Source: Odiellus spinosus (lineage: Eukaryota; Arthropoda; Arachnida; Opiliones; Phalangiidae). Taken from it: a DNA stretch of 64,000 nt. The notes under the pieces are model-generated. The model worked only from the letters and a program-made list of their open reading frames with translations. It searched no databases and was not told the origin of the DNA. The translations under genes were made by a program, and so were the position numbers. Of the stretch, positions 52,829-64,000 are shown piece by piece. The DNA lies in the NCBI GenBank assembly GCA_963920705.1, contig CAWUCO010000186.1, positions 186,001-250,000 of the forward strand, in the 5' to 3' direction. The first letter of the stretch is position 1. Each line of letters begins with the position of its first letter.

Positions 52829-55800
52829 TCTATACTTGAAAAAAATTTTCGATCTATACTTGGGAAATTTTTCGATCTTTACGAGGGAAATTTTTCGATC
52901 TGTACTTGGGAAATTTTTCGATCTATACTTGGGAAATTTTTGGATCTATATCTGGAAAATTTTTGGATCTATACTTGGGAAATTTTTGGATCTATACTTG
53001 GGTAATTTTTCGATCTATACTTCGGAAATTTTTGGATTTATACTTGGGAAATTTTTGGATCTATACTTGGGAAATTTTTGGATCTATACTTGGGAAATTT
53101 TTCGATCTATACTTGGTTGAAATTTTTCGATCTATACTTGGGTAATTTTTCGATCTATACTTGGGAAATTTTTCGATCTATACTTGGGAAATTTTTCGAT
53201 CTATACTTGGGAAATTTTTCGATCTATACTTGGGAAATTTTTCGATCTATACTTGGGAAATTTTTCGATCTATACTTGGGGGAAATTTTTCGATCTATAC
53301 TTGGGGGAAATTTTTCGATCTATAACTTGGGTAATTTTTCTATCTATACTTGGGAAATTTTTCGATCTATTCTTGGGAAATTTTTCGATCTATTCTTGGG
53401 AAATTTTTCGATCTATACTTGGGAAATTTTTAGACCTATACTTGAAAAAAAATTTTCGATCTATACTTGGGAAATTTTTCGATCTATACTTGGGAAATTT
53501 TTCGATCTATACTTGGGAAATTTTTCGATGTATACTTGGGAAATTTTTCGATCTATTCTTGGGAAATTTTTCGATCTATTCTTGGGAAATTTTTCGATCT
53601 ATACTTGGGAAATTTTTAGATCTATACTTGAAAAAAATTTTCGATCTATACTTGGGAAATTTTTCGATCTTTACGAGGGAAATTTTTCGATCTATACTTG
53701 GGAAATTTTTCGATCTATACTTGGGAAATTTTTCGATCTATACTTGGGAAATTTTTGGATTTATACTTGGGAAATTTTTGGATCTATACTTGGGAAATTT
53801 TTCGATGTATACTTGGGAAATTTTTCGATCTATACTTGTGAAATTTTTAGATCTATACTTGGGAAATTTTTGGATCTATACTTGGGAAATTTTTGGATCT
53901 GTACTTGGGAAATTTTTGGATCTATACTTGTGAAATTTTTGGATCTATACTTGGGAAATTTTTGGATCTATATCTGGAAAATTTTTGGATCTATACTTGG
54001 GAAATTTTTGGATCTATACTTGGGTAATTTTTCGATCTATTCTTCGGAAATTTTTGGATTTATACTTGGGAAATTTTTGGATCTATACTTGGGAAATTTT
54101 TCGATCTATACTTGGTTGAAATTTTTCGATCTATACTTGGGTAATTTTTCGATCTATACTTGGGAAAGTTTTGGATCTATACTTGGGAAATTTTTCGATC
54201 TATACTTGGGAAATTTTTCGATCTATACTTGGGAAATTTTTCGATCTATACTTGGGAAATTTTTCGATCAATACTTGGGAAATTTTTCGATCTATACTTG
54301 GGAAATTTTTGGATCTATACTTGGGAAATTTTTCGATCTATTCTTGGGAAATTTTTCGATCTATTCTTGGGAAATTTTTCGATCTATACTTGGGAAATTT
54401 TTCGATCTATTCTTGGGAAATTTTTCCATCTATTCTTGGGAAATTTTTCGATCTATACTTGGGAAATTTTTAGATCTATACTTGAAAAAAATTTTTCGAT
54501 CTATACTTGGGAAATTTTTCGATCTATACTTGGGAAATTTTTCGATCTATACTTGGGAAATTTTTCGATGTATACTTGGGAAATTTTTCGATCTATACTT
54601 GGGAAATTTTTCGATCTATTCTTGGGAAATTTTTCGATCTATTCTTGGGAAATTTTTCGATCTATACTTGGGAAATTTTTAGATCTATACTTGAAAAAAA
54701 TTTTCGATCTATACTTGGGAAATTTTTCGATCTTTACGAGGGAAATTTTTCGATCTGTACTTGGGAAATTTTTAGATCTATACTTGAAAAAAATTTTTCG
54801 ATCTATACTTGGGAAATTTTTCGATCTATACTAGGGAAATTTTTCGATCTATACTTGGGAAATTTTTCGATGTATACTTGGGAAATTTTTCGATCTATTC
54901 TTGGGAAATTTTTCGATCTATTCTTGGGAAATTTTTCGATCTATACTTGGGAAATTTTTAGATCTATACTTGAAAAAAATTTTCGATCTATACTTGGGAA
55001 ATTTTTCGATCTTTACGAGGGAAATTTTTCGATCTATACTTGGGAAATTTTTCGATCTATACTTGGGAAATTTTTCGATCTATACTTGGGAAATTTTTGG
55101 ATTTATACTTGGGAAATTTTTGGATCTATACTTGGGAAATTTTTCGATGTATACTTGGGAAATTTTTCGATCTATACTTGTGAAATTTTTAGATCTATAC
55201 TTGGGAAATTTTTGGATCTATACTTGGGAAATTTTTGGATCTGTACTTGGGAAATTTTTGGATCTATACTTGTGAAATTTTTGGATCTATACTTGGGAAA
55301 TTTTTGGATCTAAATCTGGAAAATTTTTGGATCTATACTTGGGAAATTTTTGGATCTATACTTGGGTAATTTTTCGATCTATACTTCGGAAATTTTTGGA
55401 TTTATACTTGGGAAATTTTTGGATCTATACTTGGGAAATTTTTCGATCTATACTTGGTTGAAATTTTTCGATCTATACTTGGGTAATTTTTCGATCTATA
55501 CTTGGGAAAGTTTTGGATCTATACTTGGGAAATTTTTCGATCTATACTTGGAAATTTTTCGATCTATACTTGGGAAATTTTTCGATCTATACTTGGGAAA
55601 TTTTTCGATCTATACTTGGGAAATTTTTCGATCTATACTTGGGAAATTTTTGGATCTATACTTGGGTAATTTTTCGATCTATACTTGGGGGAAATTTTTC
55701 GATCTATACTTGGGGGAAATTTTTCGATCTATAACTTGGGTAATTTTTCTATCTATTCTTGGGAAATTTTTCGATCTATTCTTGGGAAATTTTTCGATCT

Positions 55801-58800
55801 ATTCTTGGGAAATTTTTCGATCTATACTTGGGAAATTTTTAGATCTATACTTGAAAAAAATTTTTCGATCTATACTTGGGAAATTTTTCGATCTATACTT
55901 GGGAAATTTTTCGATGTATACTTGGGAAATTTTTCGATCTATACTTGGGAAATTTTTCGATCTATTCTTGGGAAATTTTTCGATCTATACTTGGGAAATT
56001 TTTAGATCTATACTTGAAAAAAATTTTCGATCTATACTTGGGAAATTTTTCGATCTTTACGAGGGAAATTTTTCGATCTGTACTTGGGAAATTTTTCGAT
56101 CTATACTTCGGAAATTTTTGGATTTATACTTGGGAAATTTTTGGATCTATACTTGGGAAATTTTTGGATCTATACTTGGGAAATTTTTGGATCTATACTT
56201 GGGAAATTTTTGGATCTATACTTGTGAAATTTTTGGATCTATACTTGGGAAATTTTTGGATCTATATCTGGAAAATTTTTGGATCTATACTTGGGAAATT
56301 TTTGGATCTATACTTGGGTAATTTTTCGATCTATACTTCGGAAATTTTTGGATTATACTTGGGAAATTTTTGGATCTATACTTGGGAAATTTTTCGATCT
56401 ATACTTGGTTGAAATTTTTCGATCTATACTTGGGTAATTTTTCGATCTATACTTGGGAAATTTTTCGATCTATACTTGGGAAATTTTTCGATCTATACTT
56501 GGGAAATTTTTCGATCTATACTTGGGAAATTTTTCGATCTATACTTGGGGAATTTTTCGATCTATACTTGGGAAATTTTTCGATCTATACTTGGGGGAAA
56601 TTTTTCGATCTATACTTGGGGGAAATTTTTCGATCTATAACTTGGGTAATTTTTCTATCTATACTTGGGAAATTTTTCGATCTATTCTTGGGAAATTTTT
56701 CGATCTATTCTTGGGAAATTTTTCGATCTATACTTGGGAAATTTTTAGATCTATACTTGAAAAAAATTTTTCGATCTATACTTGGGAAATTTTTCGATCT
56801 ATACTTGGGAAATTTTTCGATCTATACTTGGGAAATTTTTCGATGTATACTTGGGAAATTTTTCGATCTATTCTTGGGAAATTTTTCGATCTATTCTTGG
56901 GAAATTTTTCGATCTATACTAGGGAAATTTTTAGATCTATACTTGAAAAAAATTTTCGATCTATACTTGGGAAATTTTTCGATCTTTACGAGGGAAATTT
57001 TTGGATTTATACTTGGGAAATTTTTGGATCTATACTTGGGAAATTTTTCGATCTATACTTGGTTGAAATTTTTCGATCTATACTTGGGTAATTTTTCGAT
57101 CTATACTTGGGAAAGTTTTGGATCTATACTTGGGAAATTTTTCGATCTATACTTGGGAAATTTTTCGATCTATACTTGGGAAATTTTTCGATCTATACTT
57201 GGGTAATTTTTCGATCTATACTTGGGAAAATTTTTTATCTATACTTGGGAAATTTTTCGATCTATACTTGGGAAATTTTTCGATCTATACTTGGGAAATT
57301 TTTCGATCTATACTTGGGAAATTTTTCGATCTATACTTGGGAAATTTTTCGATCTATACTTGGGAAATTTTTCGATCTATACTTGGGAAATTTTTCGATC
57401 TATACTTATGAAATTTTTCGATCTATACCTGGACAATTTTTGCATCTATACTTCGGAAATTTTTGGATCTATACTTGGGAAATTTCTGGATCTATACTTG
57501 GGGGAAATTTTTCGATCTATACTTGGGTAATTTTTCTATCTATACTTGGGAAATTTTTCGATCTATTCTTGGGAAATTTTTCGATCTATTCTTGGGAAAT
57601 TTTTCGATCTATACTTGGGAAATTTTTAGATCTATACTTGAAAAAATTTTTCGATCTATACTTGGGAAATTTTTCGATCTATACTATGGAAATTTTTCGA
57701 TCTATACTTGGGTAATTTTTCGATCTATACTTGGGAAATTTTTGGATTAATACTTGGGAAATTTTTGGATCTATACTTGGGAAATTTTTCGATCTATACT
57801 TGGTTGAAATTTTTGGATCTATACTTGGGAAATTTTTCGATCTATACTTGGGAAATTTTTCGATCTATACTTGGGAAATTTTTCGATCTATACTTGGGAA
57901 ATTTTTCGATCTATACTTGGGAAATTTTTCGATCTATACTTGGGAAATTTTTGGATCTATACTTGGGAAATTTTTGGATCTATACTTGAGAAATTTTTGG
58001 ATCATTACTTGGGAAATTTTTCGATCTATACTTGGGAAATTTTTAGATCTATACTTGAAAAAAAATTTTCGATCTATACTTGGGAAATTTTTCGATCTAT
58101 ACTTGGGAAATTTTTCGATCTATACTTGGGAAATTTTTCGATGTATACTTGGGAAATTTTTCGATCTATTCTTGGGAAATTTTTCGATCTATTCTTGGGA
58201 AATTTTTCGATCTATTCTTGGGAAATTTTTCGATCTATACTTGGGAAATTTTTAGATCTATACTTGAAAAAAATTTTCGATCTATACTTGGGAAATTTTT
58301 CGATCTTTACGAGGGAAATTTTTCGATCTATACTTGGGAAATTTTTCGATCTATACTTGGGAAATTTTTCGATCTATACTTGGGAAATTTTTGGATTTAT
58401 ACTTGGGAAATTTTTGGATCTATACTTGGGAAATTTTTCGATGTATACTTGGGAAATTTTTCGATCTATACTTGTGAAATTTTTAGATCTATACTTGGGA
58501 AATTTTTGGATCTATACTTGGGAAATTTTTGGATCTATACTTGGGAAATTTTTGGATCTATACTTGTGAAATTTTTGGATCTATACTTGGGAAATTTTTG
58601 GATCTATATCTGGAAAATTTTTGGATCTATACTTGGGAAATTTTTGGATCTATACTTGGGTAATTTTTCGATCTATACTTCGGAAATTTTTGGATTTATA
58701 CTTGGGAAATTTTTGGATCTATACTTGGGAAATTTTTCGATCTATACTTGGTTGAAATTTTTCGATCTATACTTGGGTAATTTTTCGATCTATACTTGGG

Positions 58801-61800
58801 AAAGTTTTGGATCTATACTTGGGAAATTTTTCGACCTATACTTGGGAAATTTTTCGATCTATACTTGGGAAATTTTTCGATCTATACTTGGGAAATTTTT
58901 CGATCTATACTTGGGAAATTTTTCGATCTATACTTGGGTAATTTTTCGATCTATACTTGGGAAAGTTTTTTATCTATACTTGGGAAATTTTTGGATCTAT
59001 ACTTGGGAAATTTTTCGATCTATACTTGGGAAATTTTTCGATCTATACTTGGGAAATTTTTCGATCTATACTTGGGAAATTTTTCGATTTATACTTGGGA
59101 AATTTTTCGATCTATACTTGGGAAATTTTTCGATCTATACTTATGAAATTTTTCGATCTATACCTGGAAAATTTTTGCATCTATACTACGGAAATTTTTG
59201 GATCTATACTTGGGAAATTTTTCGATCTATACTTGGGAATTTTTTGGATCTATACTTGGGAAATTTTTCGATCTATACTTGGGAAATTTTTCGATCTATA
59301 CTTGGAAAATCTTTCGATCTATACTTGGGAAATTTTTGGATCTATACTTGGGAAATTTTTTTATCTATACTTGGGAAATTTTTCGATCTATACTTGGGGG
59401 AAATTTTTCGATCTATACTTGGGGGAAATTTTTCGATCTATAACTTGGGTAATTTTTCTATCTATACTTGGGAAATTTTTCGATCTATTCTTGGGAAATT
59501 TTTCGATCTATTCTTGGGAAATTTTTCGATCTACACTTGGGAAATTTTAAGATCTATACTTGAAAAAAAATTTTCGATCTATACTTGGGAAATTTTTCGA
59601 TCTATACTTATGAAATTTTTCGATCTATACCTGGAAAATTTTTGCATCTATACTACGGAAATTTTTGGATCTATACTTGGGAAATTTTTCGATCTATACT
59701 TGGGAAATTTTTCGATCTATACTTGGAAAATCTTTCGATCTATACTTGGGAAATTTTTGGATCTATACTTGGGAAATTTTTTTATCTATACTTGGGAAAT
59801 TTTTCGATCTATACTTGGGGGAAATTTTTCGATCTATACTTGGGGGAAATTTTTCGATCTATAACTTGGGTAATTTTTCTATCTATACTTGGGAAATTTT
59901 TCGATCTATTCTTGGGAAATTTTTCGATCTATTCTTGGGAAATTTTTCGATCTACACTTGGGAAATTTTAAGATCTATACTTGAAAAAAAATTTTCGATC
60001 TATACTTGGGAAATTTTTCGATCTATACTTGGGAAATTTTTCGATCTATACTTGGGAAATTTTTCGATGTATACTTGGGAAATTTTTCGATCTATTCTTG
60101 GGAAATTTTTGGATCTATACTTGGGAAATTTTTGGATCTATACTTTTGAAATTTTTCGATCTATACTTGGGAGAAATTTTTCGATCTATACTTGGGGGAA
60201 ATTTTTCGATCTATACTTGGGTAATTTTTCGATCTATACTTGGGAAATTTTTGGATCTATACTTGGGAAATTTTTGGATCTATATTTGGGAAATTTTTGG
60301 ATCTATACTTGGGAAATTTTTGGATCTATACTTGAGAAATTTTTGGATCTATACTTGGGAAATTTTTCGATCTATTCTTGGGAAATTTTTGGATCTATAC
60401 TTGGGAAATTTTTAGATCTATACTTGGGAAATATTTTTCGATCTATACTTGGGAAATTTTTCGATCTATACTTGGGAAATTTTTCGATCTATACTTGGGT
60501 AATTTTTGGATTTATACTTGGGAAATTTTTGGATCTATACTTGGGAAATTTTTCGATCTATACTTGGTTGAAATTTTTCGATCTATACTTGGGTAATTTT
60601 TGGATCTATACTTGGGAAATTTTTGGATCTATACTTGGGAAATTTTTCGATCTATACTTTGGAAATTTTTCGATCTATACTTGGGAAATTTTTCGATCTA
60701 TACTTGGGAAATTTTTCGATCTATACTTGGAAATTTTTCGATCTATACTTGGGAAATTTTTGGATCTATACTTGGGAAATTTTTGGATCTATACTTGGAA
60801 AATTTTTGTACCTATACTTGGGAAATTTTTCGATCTATACTTGAGAAATTTTTGGATCTATACTTGGGAAATTTTTGGATCTATACTTGGGAAATTTTTC
60901 GATCTATACTTGGGAACTTTTTCGATCTATACTTGGAAATTTTTCGATCTATACTTGGGAAATTTTTCGATCTATACTTGGGAAATTTTTGGATCTATAC
61001 TTGGGAAATTTTTGGATCTATACTTGGGAAATTTTTCGATCTATACTTGGGAGAAATTTTTCGATCTATACTTGGGGGAAATTTTTCGATCTATACTTGG
61101 GTAATTTTTCGATCTATACTTGGGAAATTTTTGGATCTATACTTGGGAAATTTTTGGATCTATATTTGGGAAATTTTTGGATCTATACTTGGGAAATTTT
61201 TGGATCTATACCTGAGAAATTTTTGGATCTATACTTGGGAAATTTTTCGATCTATTCTTGGGAAATTTTTGGATCTATACTTGGGAAATTTTTAGATCTA
61301 TACTTGGGAAATATTTTTCGATCTATACTTGGGAAATTTTTCGATCTAAACTTGGGTAATTTTTGGATTTATACTTGGGAAATTTTTGGATCTATACTTG
61401 GGAAATTTTTCGATCTATACTTGGTTGAAATTTTTCGATCTATACTTGGGTAATTTTTGGATCTATACTTGGGAAATTTTTGGATCTATACTTGGGAAAT
61501 TTTTCGATATATACTTTGGAAATTTTTCGATCTATACTTGGGAAATTTTTCGATCTATACTTGGGAAATTTTTGGATCTATACTTGGGAAATTTTTGGAT
61601 CTATATTTGGGAAATTTTTGGATCTATACTTGGGAAATTTTTGGATCTATACTTGAGAAATTTTTGGATCTATACTTTTGAAATTTTTCGATCTATACTT
61701 GGGAGAAATTTTTCGATCTATACTTGGGGGAAATTTTTCGATCTATACTTGGGTAATTTTTCGATCTATACTTGGGAAATTTTTGGATCTATACTTGGGA

Positions 61801-64000
61801 AATTTTTGGATCTATATTTGGGAAATTTTTGGATCTATACTTGGGAAATTTTTGGATCTATACTTGAGAAATTTTTGGATCTATACTTGGGAAATTTTTC
61901 GATCTATTCTTGGGAAATTTTTGGATCTATACTTGGGAAATTTTTAGATCTATACTTGGGAAATATTTTTCGATCTATACTTGGGAAATTTTTCGATCTA
62001 TACTTGGGAAATTTTTCGATCTATACTTGGGTAATTTTTGGATTTATACTTGGGAAATTTTTGGATCTATACTTGGGAAATTTTTCGATCTATACTTGGT
62101 TGAAATTTTTCGATCTATACTTGGGTAATTTTTGGATCTATACTTGGGAAATTTTTGGATCTATACTTGGGAAATTTTTCGATCTATACTTTGGAAATTT
62201 TTCGATCTATACTTGGGAAATTTTTCGATCTATACTTGGGAAATTTTTCGATCTATACTTGGGAAATTTTTCGATCTATACTTGGGAAATTTTTCGATCT
62301 ATACTTGGAAATTTTTCGATCTATACTTGGGAAATTTTTGGATCTATACTTGGGAAATTTTTGGATCTATACTTGGAAAATTTTTGTACCTATACTTGGG
62401 AAATTTTTCGATCTATACTTGAGAAATTTTTGGATCTATACTTGGGAAATTTTTGGATCTATACTTGGGAAATTTTTCGATCTATACTTGGGAACTTTTT
62501 CGATCTATACTTGGAAATTTTTCGATCTATACTTGGGAAATTTTTCGATCTATACTTGGGAAATTTTTGGATCTATACTTGGGAAATTTTTGGATCTATA
62601 CTTGGGAAATTTTTCGATCTATACTTGGGAGAAATTTTTCGATCTATACTTGGGGGAAATTTTTCGATCTATACTTGGGTAATTTTTCGATCTATACTTG
62701 GGAAATTTTTGGATCTATACTTGGGAAATTTTTGGATCTATATTTGGGAAATTTTTGGATCTATACTTGGGAAATTTTTGGATCTATACCTGAGAAATTT
62801 TTGGATCTATACTTGGGAAATTTTTCGATCTATTCTTGGGAAATTTTTGGATCTATACTTGGGAAATTTTTAGATCTATACTTGGGAAATATTTTTCGAT
62901 CTATACTTGGGAAATTTTTCGATCTAAACTTGGGTAATTTTTGGATTTATACTTGGGAAATTTTTGGATCTATACTTGGGAAATTTTTCGATCTATACTT
63001 GGTTGAAATTTTTCGATCTATACTTGGGTAATTTTTGGATCTATACTTGGGAAATTTTTGGATCTATACTTGGGAAATTTTTCGATATATACTTTGGAAA
63101 TTTTTCGATCTATACTTGGGAAATTTTTCGATCTATACTTGGGAAATTTTTCGATCTATACTTGGGAAATTTTTCGATCTATACTTGGAAATTTTTCGAT
63201 CTATACTTGGGAAATTTTTGGATCTATACTTGGGAAATTTTTGGATCTATACTTGAGAAATTTTTGGATCTATACTTGGGAAATTTTTGGATCTATACTT
63301 GGGAAATTTTTCGATCTATACTTGGGAACTTTTTCGATCTATACTTGGGAAATTTTTCGATCTATACTTGGGGAATTTTTCGATCTATACTTGGGAAATT
63401 TTTCGATCTATACTTGGGTAATTTTTCCATCTATACTTGGGAAATTTTTGGATCTATACTTGAGAAATTTTTGGATCTATACTTGGGAAATTTTTCGATC
63501 TATACTTGGGAAATTTTTCGATGTATACTTGGGAAATTTTTCGATCTATTCTTGGGAAATTTTTCGATCTATACTTGGGAAATTTTTCGATCTATACTTG
63601 GGAAATTTTTCGATCTATACTTGGGAAATTTTTCGATCTATACTTGGGAAATTTTTCGATCTATACTTGGGAAATTTTTCGATCTAAACTTGGGAAATTT
63701 TTCGATCTATACTTATGAAATTTTTCGATCTATACCTGGAAAATTTTTGCATCTATACTTTGGAAATTTTTGGTTCTATACTTGGGAAATTTTTGGATCT
63801 ATTCTTGGGAAATTTTTCGATATATACTTGGGAAATTTTTGGATCTATACTTGGGAAATTTTTCGATCTATACTTGGAAAATTTTTCGATCAATACTCGG
63901 GAAATTTTTCGATCTATACTTGGGAAATTTTTGGATCTATACTTGGGAAATTTTTGGATCTATACTTGGGAAATTTTTCTATCTATACTTGGGAGAAACT
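52821..64000 (+). repeat. Macro-repeat, right copy (block A, mosaic, block B, block C start)
   Basis: This copy replays 17,404-34,158 in the same order and orientation: the A4/652-type end (52,821-53,145), A units with TTTACGAGG (~52,876, 53,667, 54,731, 55,012, 56,052, 56,992, 58,308), the mosaic with the 467-bp doublet (~59,108-59,995), block B (~60,000-63,480) and block C onset with the CTTATGAAA series and the start of a CGATCGAT composite at the window end. Relative to the left copy it lacks ~2,095 bp near 54,325, one 1,397-bp unit, one 2,062-bp unit and ~185 bp near 63,590. There are also several 46-bp steps and one 1-bp loss near 56,353. Confidence 0.88.
54318..54345 (+). other. Internal junction in the right macro copy (about 2.1 kb fewer than the left)
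   Basis: Up to ~54,324 the sequence matches 18,9xx (offset 35,392), where the left copy continues with GGGTAA and GGGGGAAA monomers. Here it continues with GGGAAATTTTTCG and GATCTATTC monomers, and from the TTTTTCCATC monomer at ~54,424 it matches 21,127 onward (offset 33,297). The left copy's extra ~2.1 kb includes a TTTACGAGG pair and one full cassette. Monomer phase is preserved. Confidence 0.8.

Larger units (their letters stand above)
1..64000 (+). repeat. 23-bp satellite array, single orientation, spanning the whole window
   Basis: Seen directly: every line of the window consists of monomers with the consensus GATCTATACTTG + GGAAATTTTTC (23 bp, about 30% GC), all in the same orientation. 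Two main classes differ in the base before the next GATC (TTCGATC or TTGGATC); a minor third class has TTAGATC, which creates AGATCT. Length variants are common: 25 bp (GGGGGAAA, GGTTGAAA, GGGAGAAA, GAAATATTTTT), 24 bp (TATAACTTGGGTAA), 22 bp (CTTGGAAATTT) and 21 bp (TACTTGAAATTT). No stretch of 300 bases holds anything else, so there is no gene, RNA gene or unique spacer to annotate. Known of such arrays: they are usually heterochromatic and evolve by unequal exchange. Inferred: eukaryotic nuclear satellite; species and location cannot be read from the sequence. Confidence 0.98.

Noticed and set aside
17404-63718. The macro-repeat as a pure assembly artefact
   Set aside because: Not excluded, but the copies differ by many unit-sized and 46-bp changes, a 25-bp monomer and a 1-bp loss near 56,353. 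A simple artefactual duplication would be expected to be identical.
1-64000. Many long + strand open reading frames as protein genes, for example 24,412-26,721, 31,251-33,128 and 58,080-59,864
   Set aside because: All three + frames are open at once with the same periodic peptide. Ends are set only by variant monomers carrying TAA, TGA or TAG, and there is no non-repeat domain. This follows from a stop-free 23-bp monomer.
1-64000. CRISPR array
   Set aside because: The repeat length is in the CRISPR range, but the repeats are contiguous with no unique spacers and no cas genes, leader or other flanking sequence.
1-64000. Genes or RNA genes on the - strand
   Set aside because: The complement has TAG in each consensus monomer, so no open frame of useful length exists. 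No tRNA-, rRNA- or snRNA-like segment interrupts the array.
1-64000. Transposable elements or virus-derived sequence inside the array
   Set aside because: I saw no sequence that departs from the monomer, no terminal repeats and no target-site duplications.
1-64000. Telomeric or subtelomeric simple repeats
   Set aside because: No TTAGGG-, TTTAGGG- or TTAGG-type tracts are present; TTGGG in the monomer is isolated.
1-64000. GGGAAATTTTTC as arrays of kappa-B-like transcription factor sites
   Set aside because: The kappa-B consensus is GGGRNWYYCC over 10 bp. The monomer is T-rich in the second half, lacks the terminal CC and is longer, so a match is weak and expected by chance.
1-64000. TATA-like promoters (CTATAC, TATATAC)
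   Set aside because: These are part of each monomer and have no associated gene, so there is nothing to distinguish a promoter.

Overview
The whole window is satellite DNA. From base 1 to base 64,000 I see one uninterrupted, head-to-tail array of a 23-bp monomer. Read on the + strand from its GATC, the monomer is GATCTATACTTG followed by GGAAATTTTTC; a second common class ends in G instead of C. It is about 30% GC, with 10 T against 6 A on the + strand. I found no unique sequence, gene, RNA gene, transposon, CRISPR array or inverted segment. An array like this points to a eukaryotic nuclear genome (pericentromeric, centromeric, subtelomeric or sex-chromosome heterochromatin) in a long-read assembly. 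The sequence does not let me name the species or chromosomal location.

The interest lies in the order above the monomer. Diverged monomers (length variants of 21, 22, 24 and 25 bp and point variants) recur in fixed order and define higher-order repeats (HORs) of about 0.4 to 2.7 kb, many of them tandem doublets. Three HOR families sit side by side. Block A (1 to ~23.9 kb) is marked by a TTTACGAGG variant, a TATATCTGG variant and 25-bp GGGGGAAA/GGTTGAAA monomers. An A/B mosaic (~23.9 to 26.7 kb) leads into block B (~26.7 to 33.7 kb), marked by GGAAATATTTTT, GGGAGAAA and 22-bp monomers. Block C (~33.7 to 52.8 kb) is marked by a CGATCGAT composite, TTTTGATATTT and CTTATGAAA/CCTGGAAAA variants. 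At ~52,823 the array switches abruptly back into block A sequence and replays the A to mosaic to B to C order to the window end. The segment ~17.4 to 34.2 kb is therefore repeated at 52.8 to 63.7 kb, about 35.4 kb apart at the start. The right copy is net about 5.9 kb shorter, mostly because it lacks whole HOR units.

Long open frames on the + strand (up to 769 codons) are a by-product of the monomer: it has no stop in any + frame, and 23 is not a multiple of 3, so all three frames read the same 23-residue periodic peptide. The - strand has a TAG in every consensus monomer. I call no coding genes. HOR edges are placed by eye from variant landmarks and are uncertain by about one monomer, because adjacent monomers are nearly identical.
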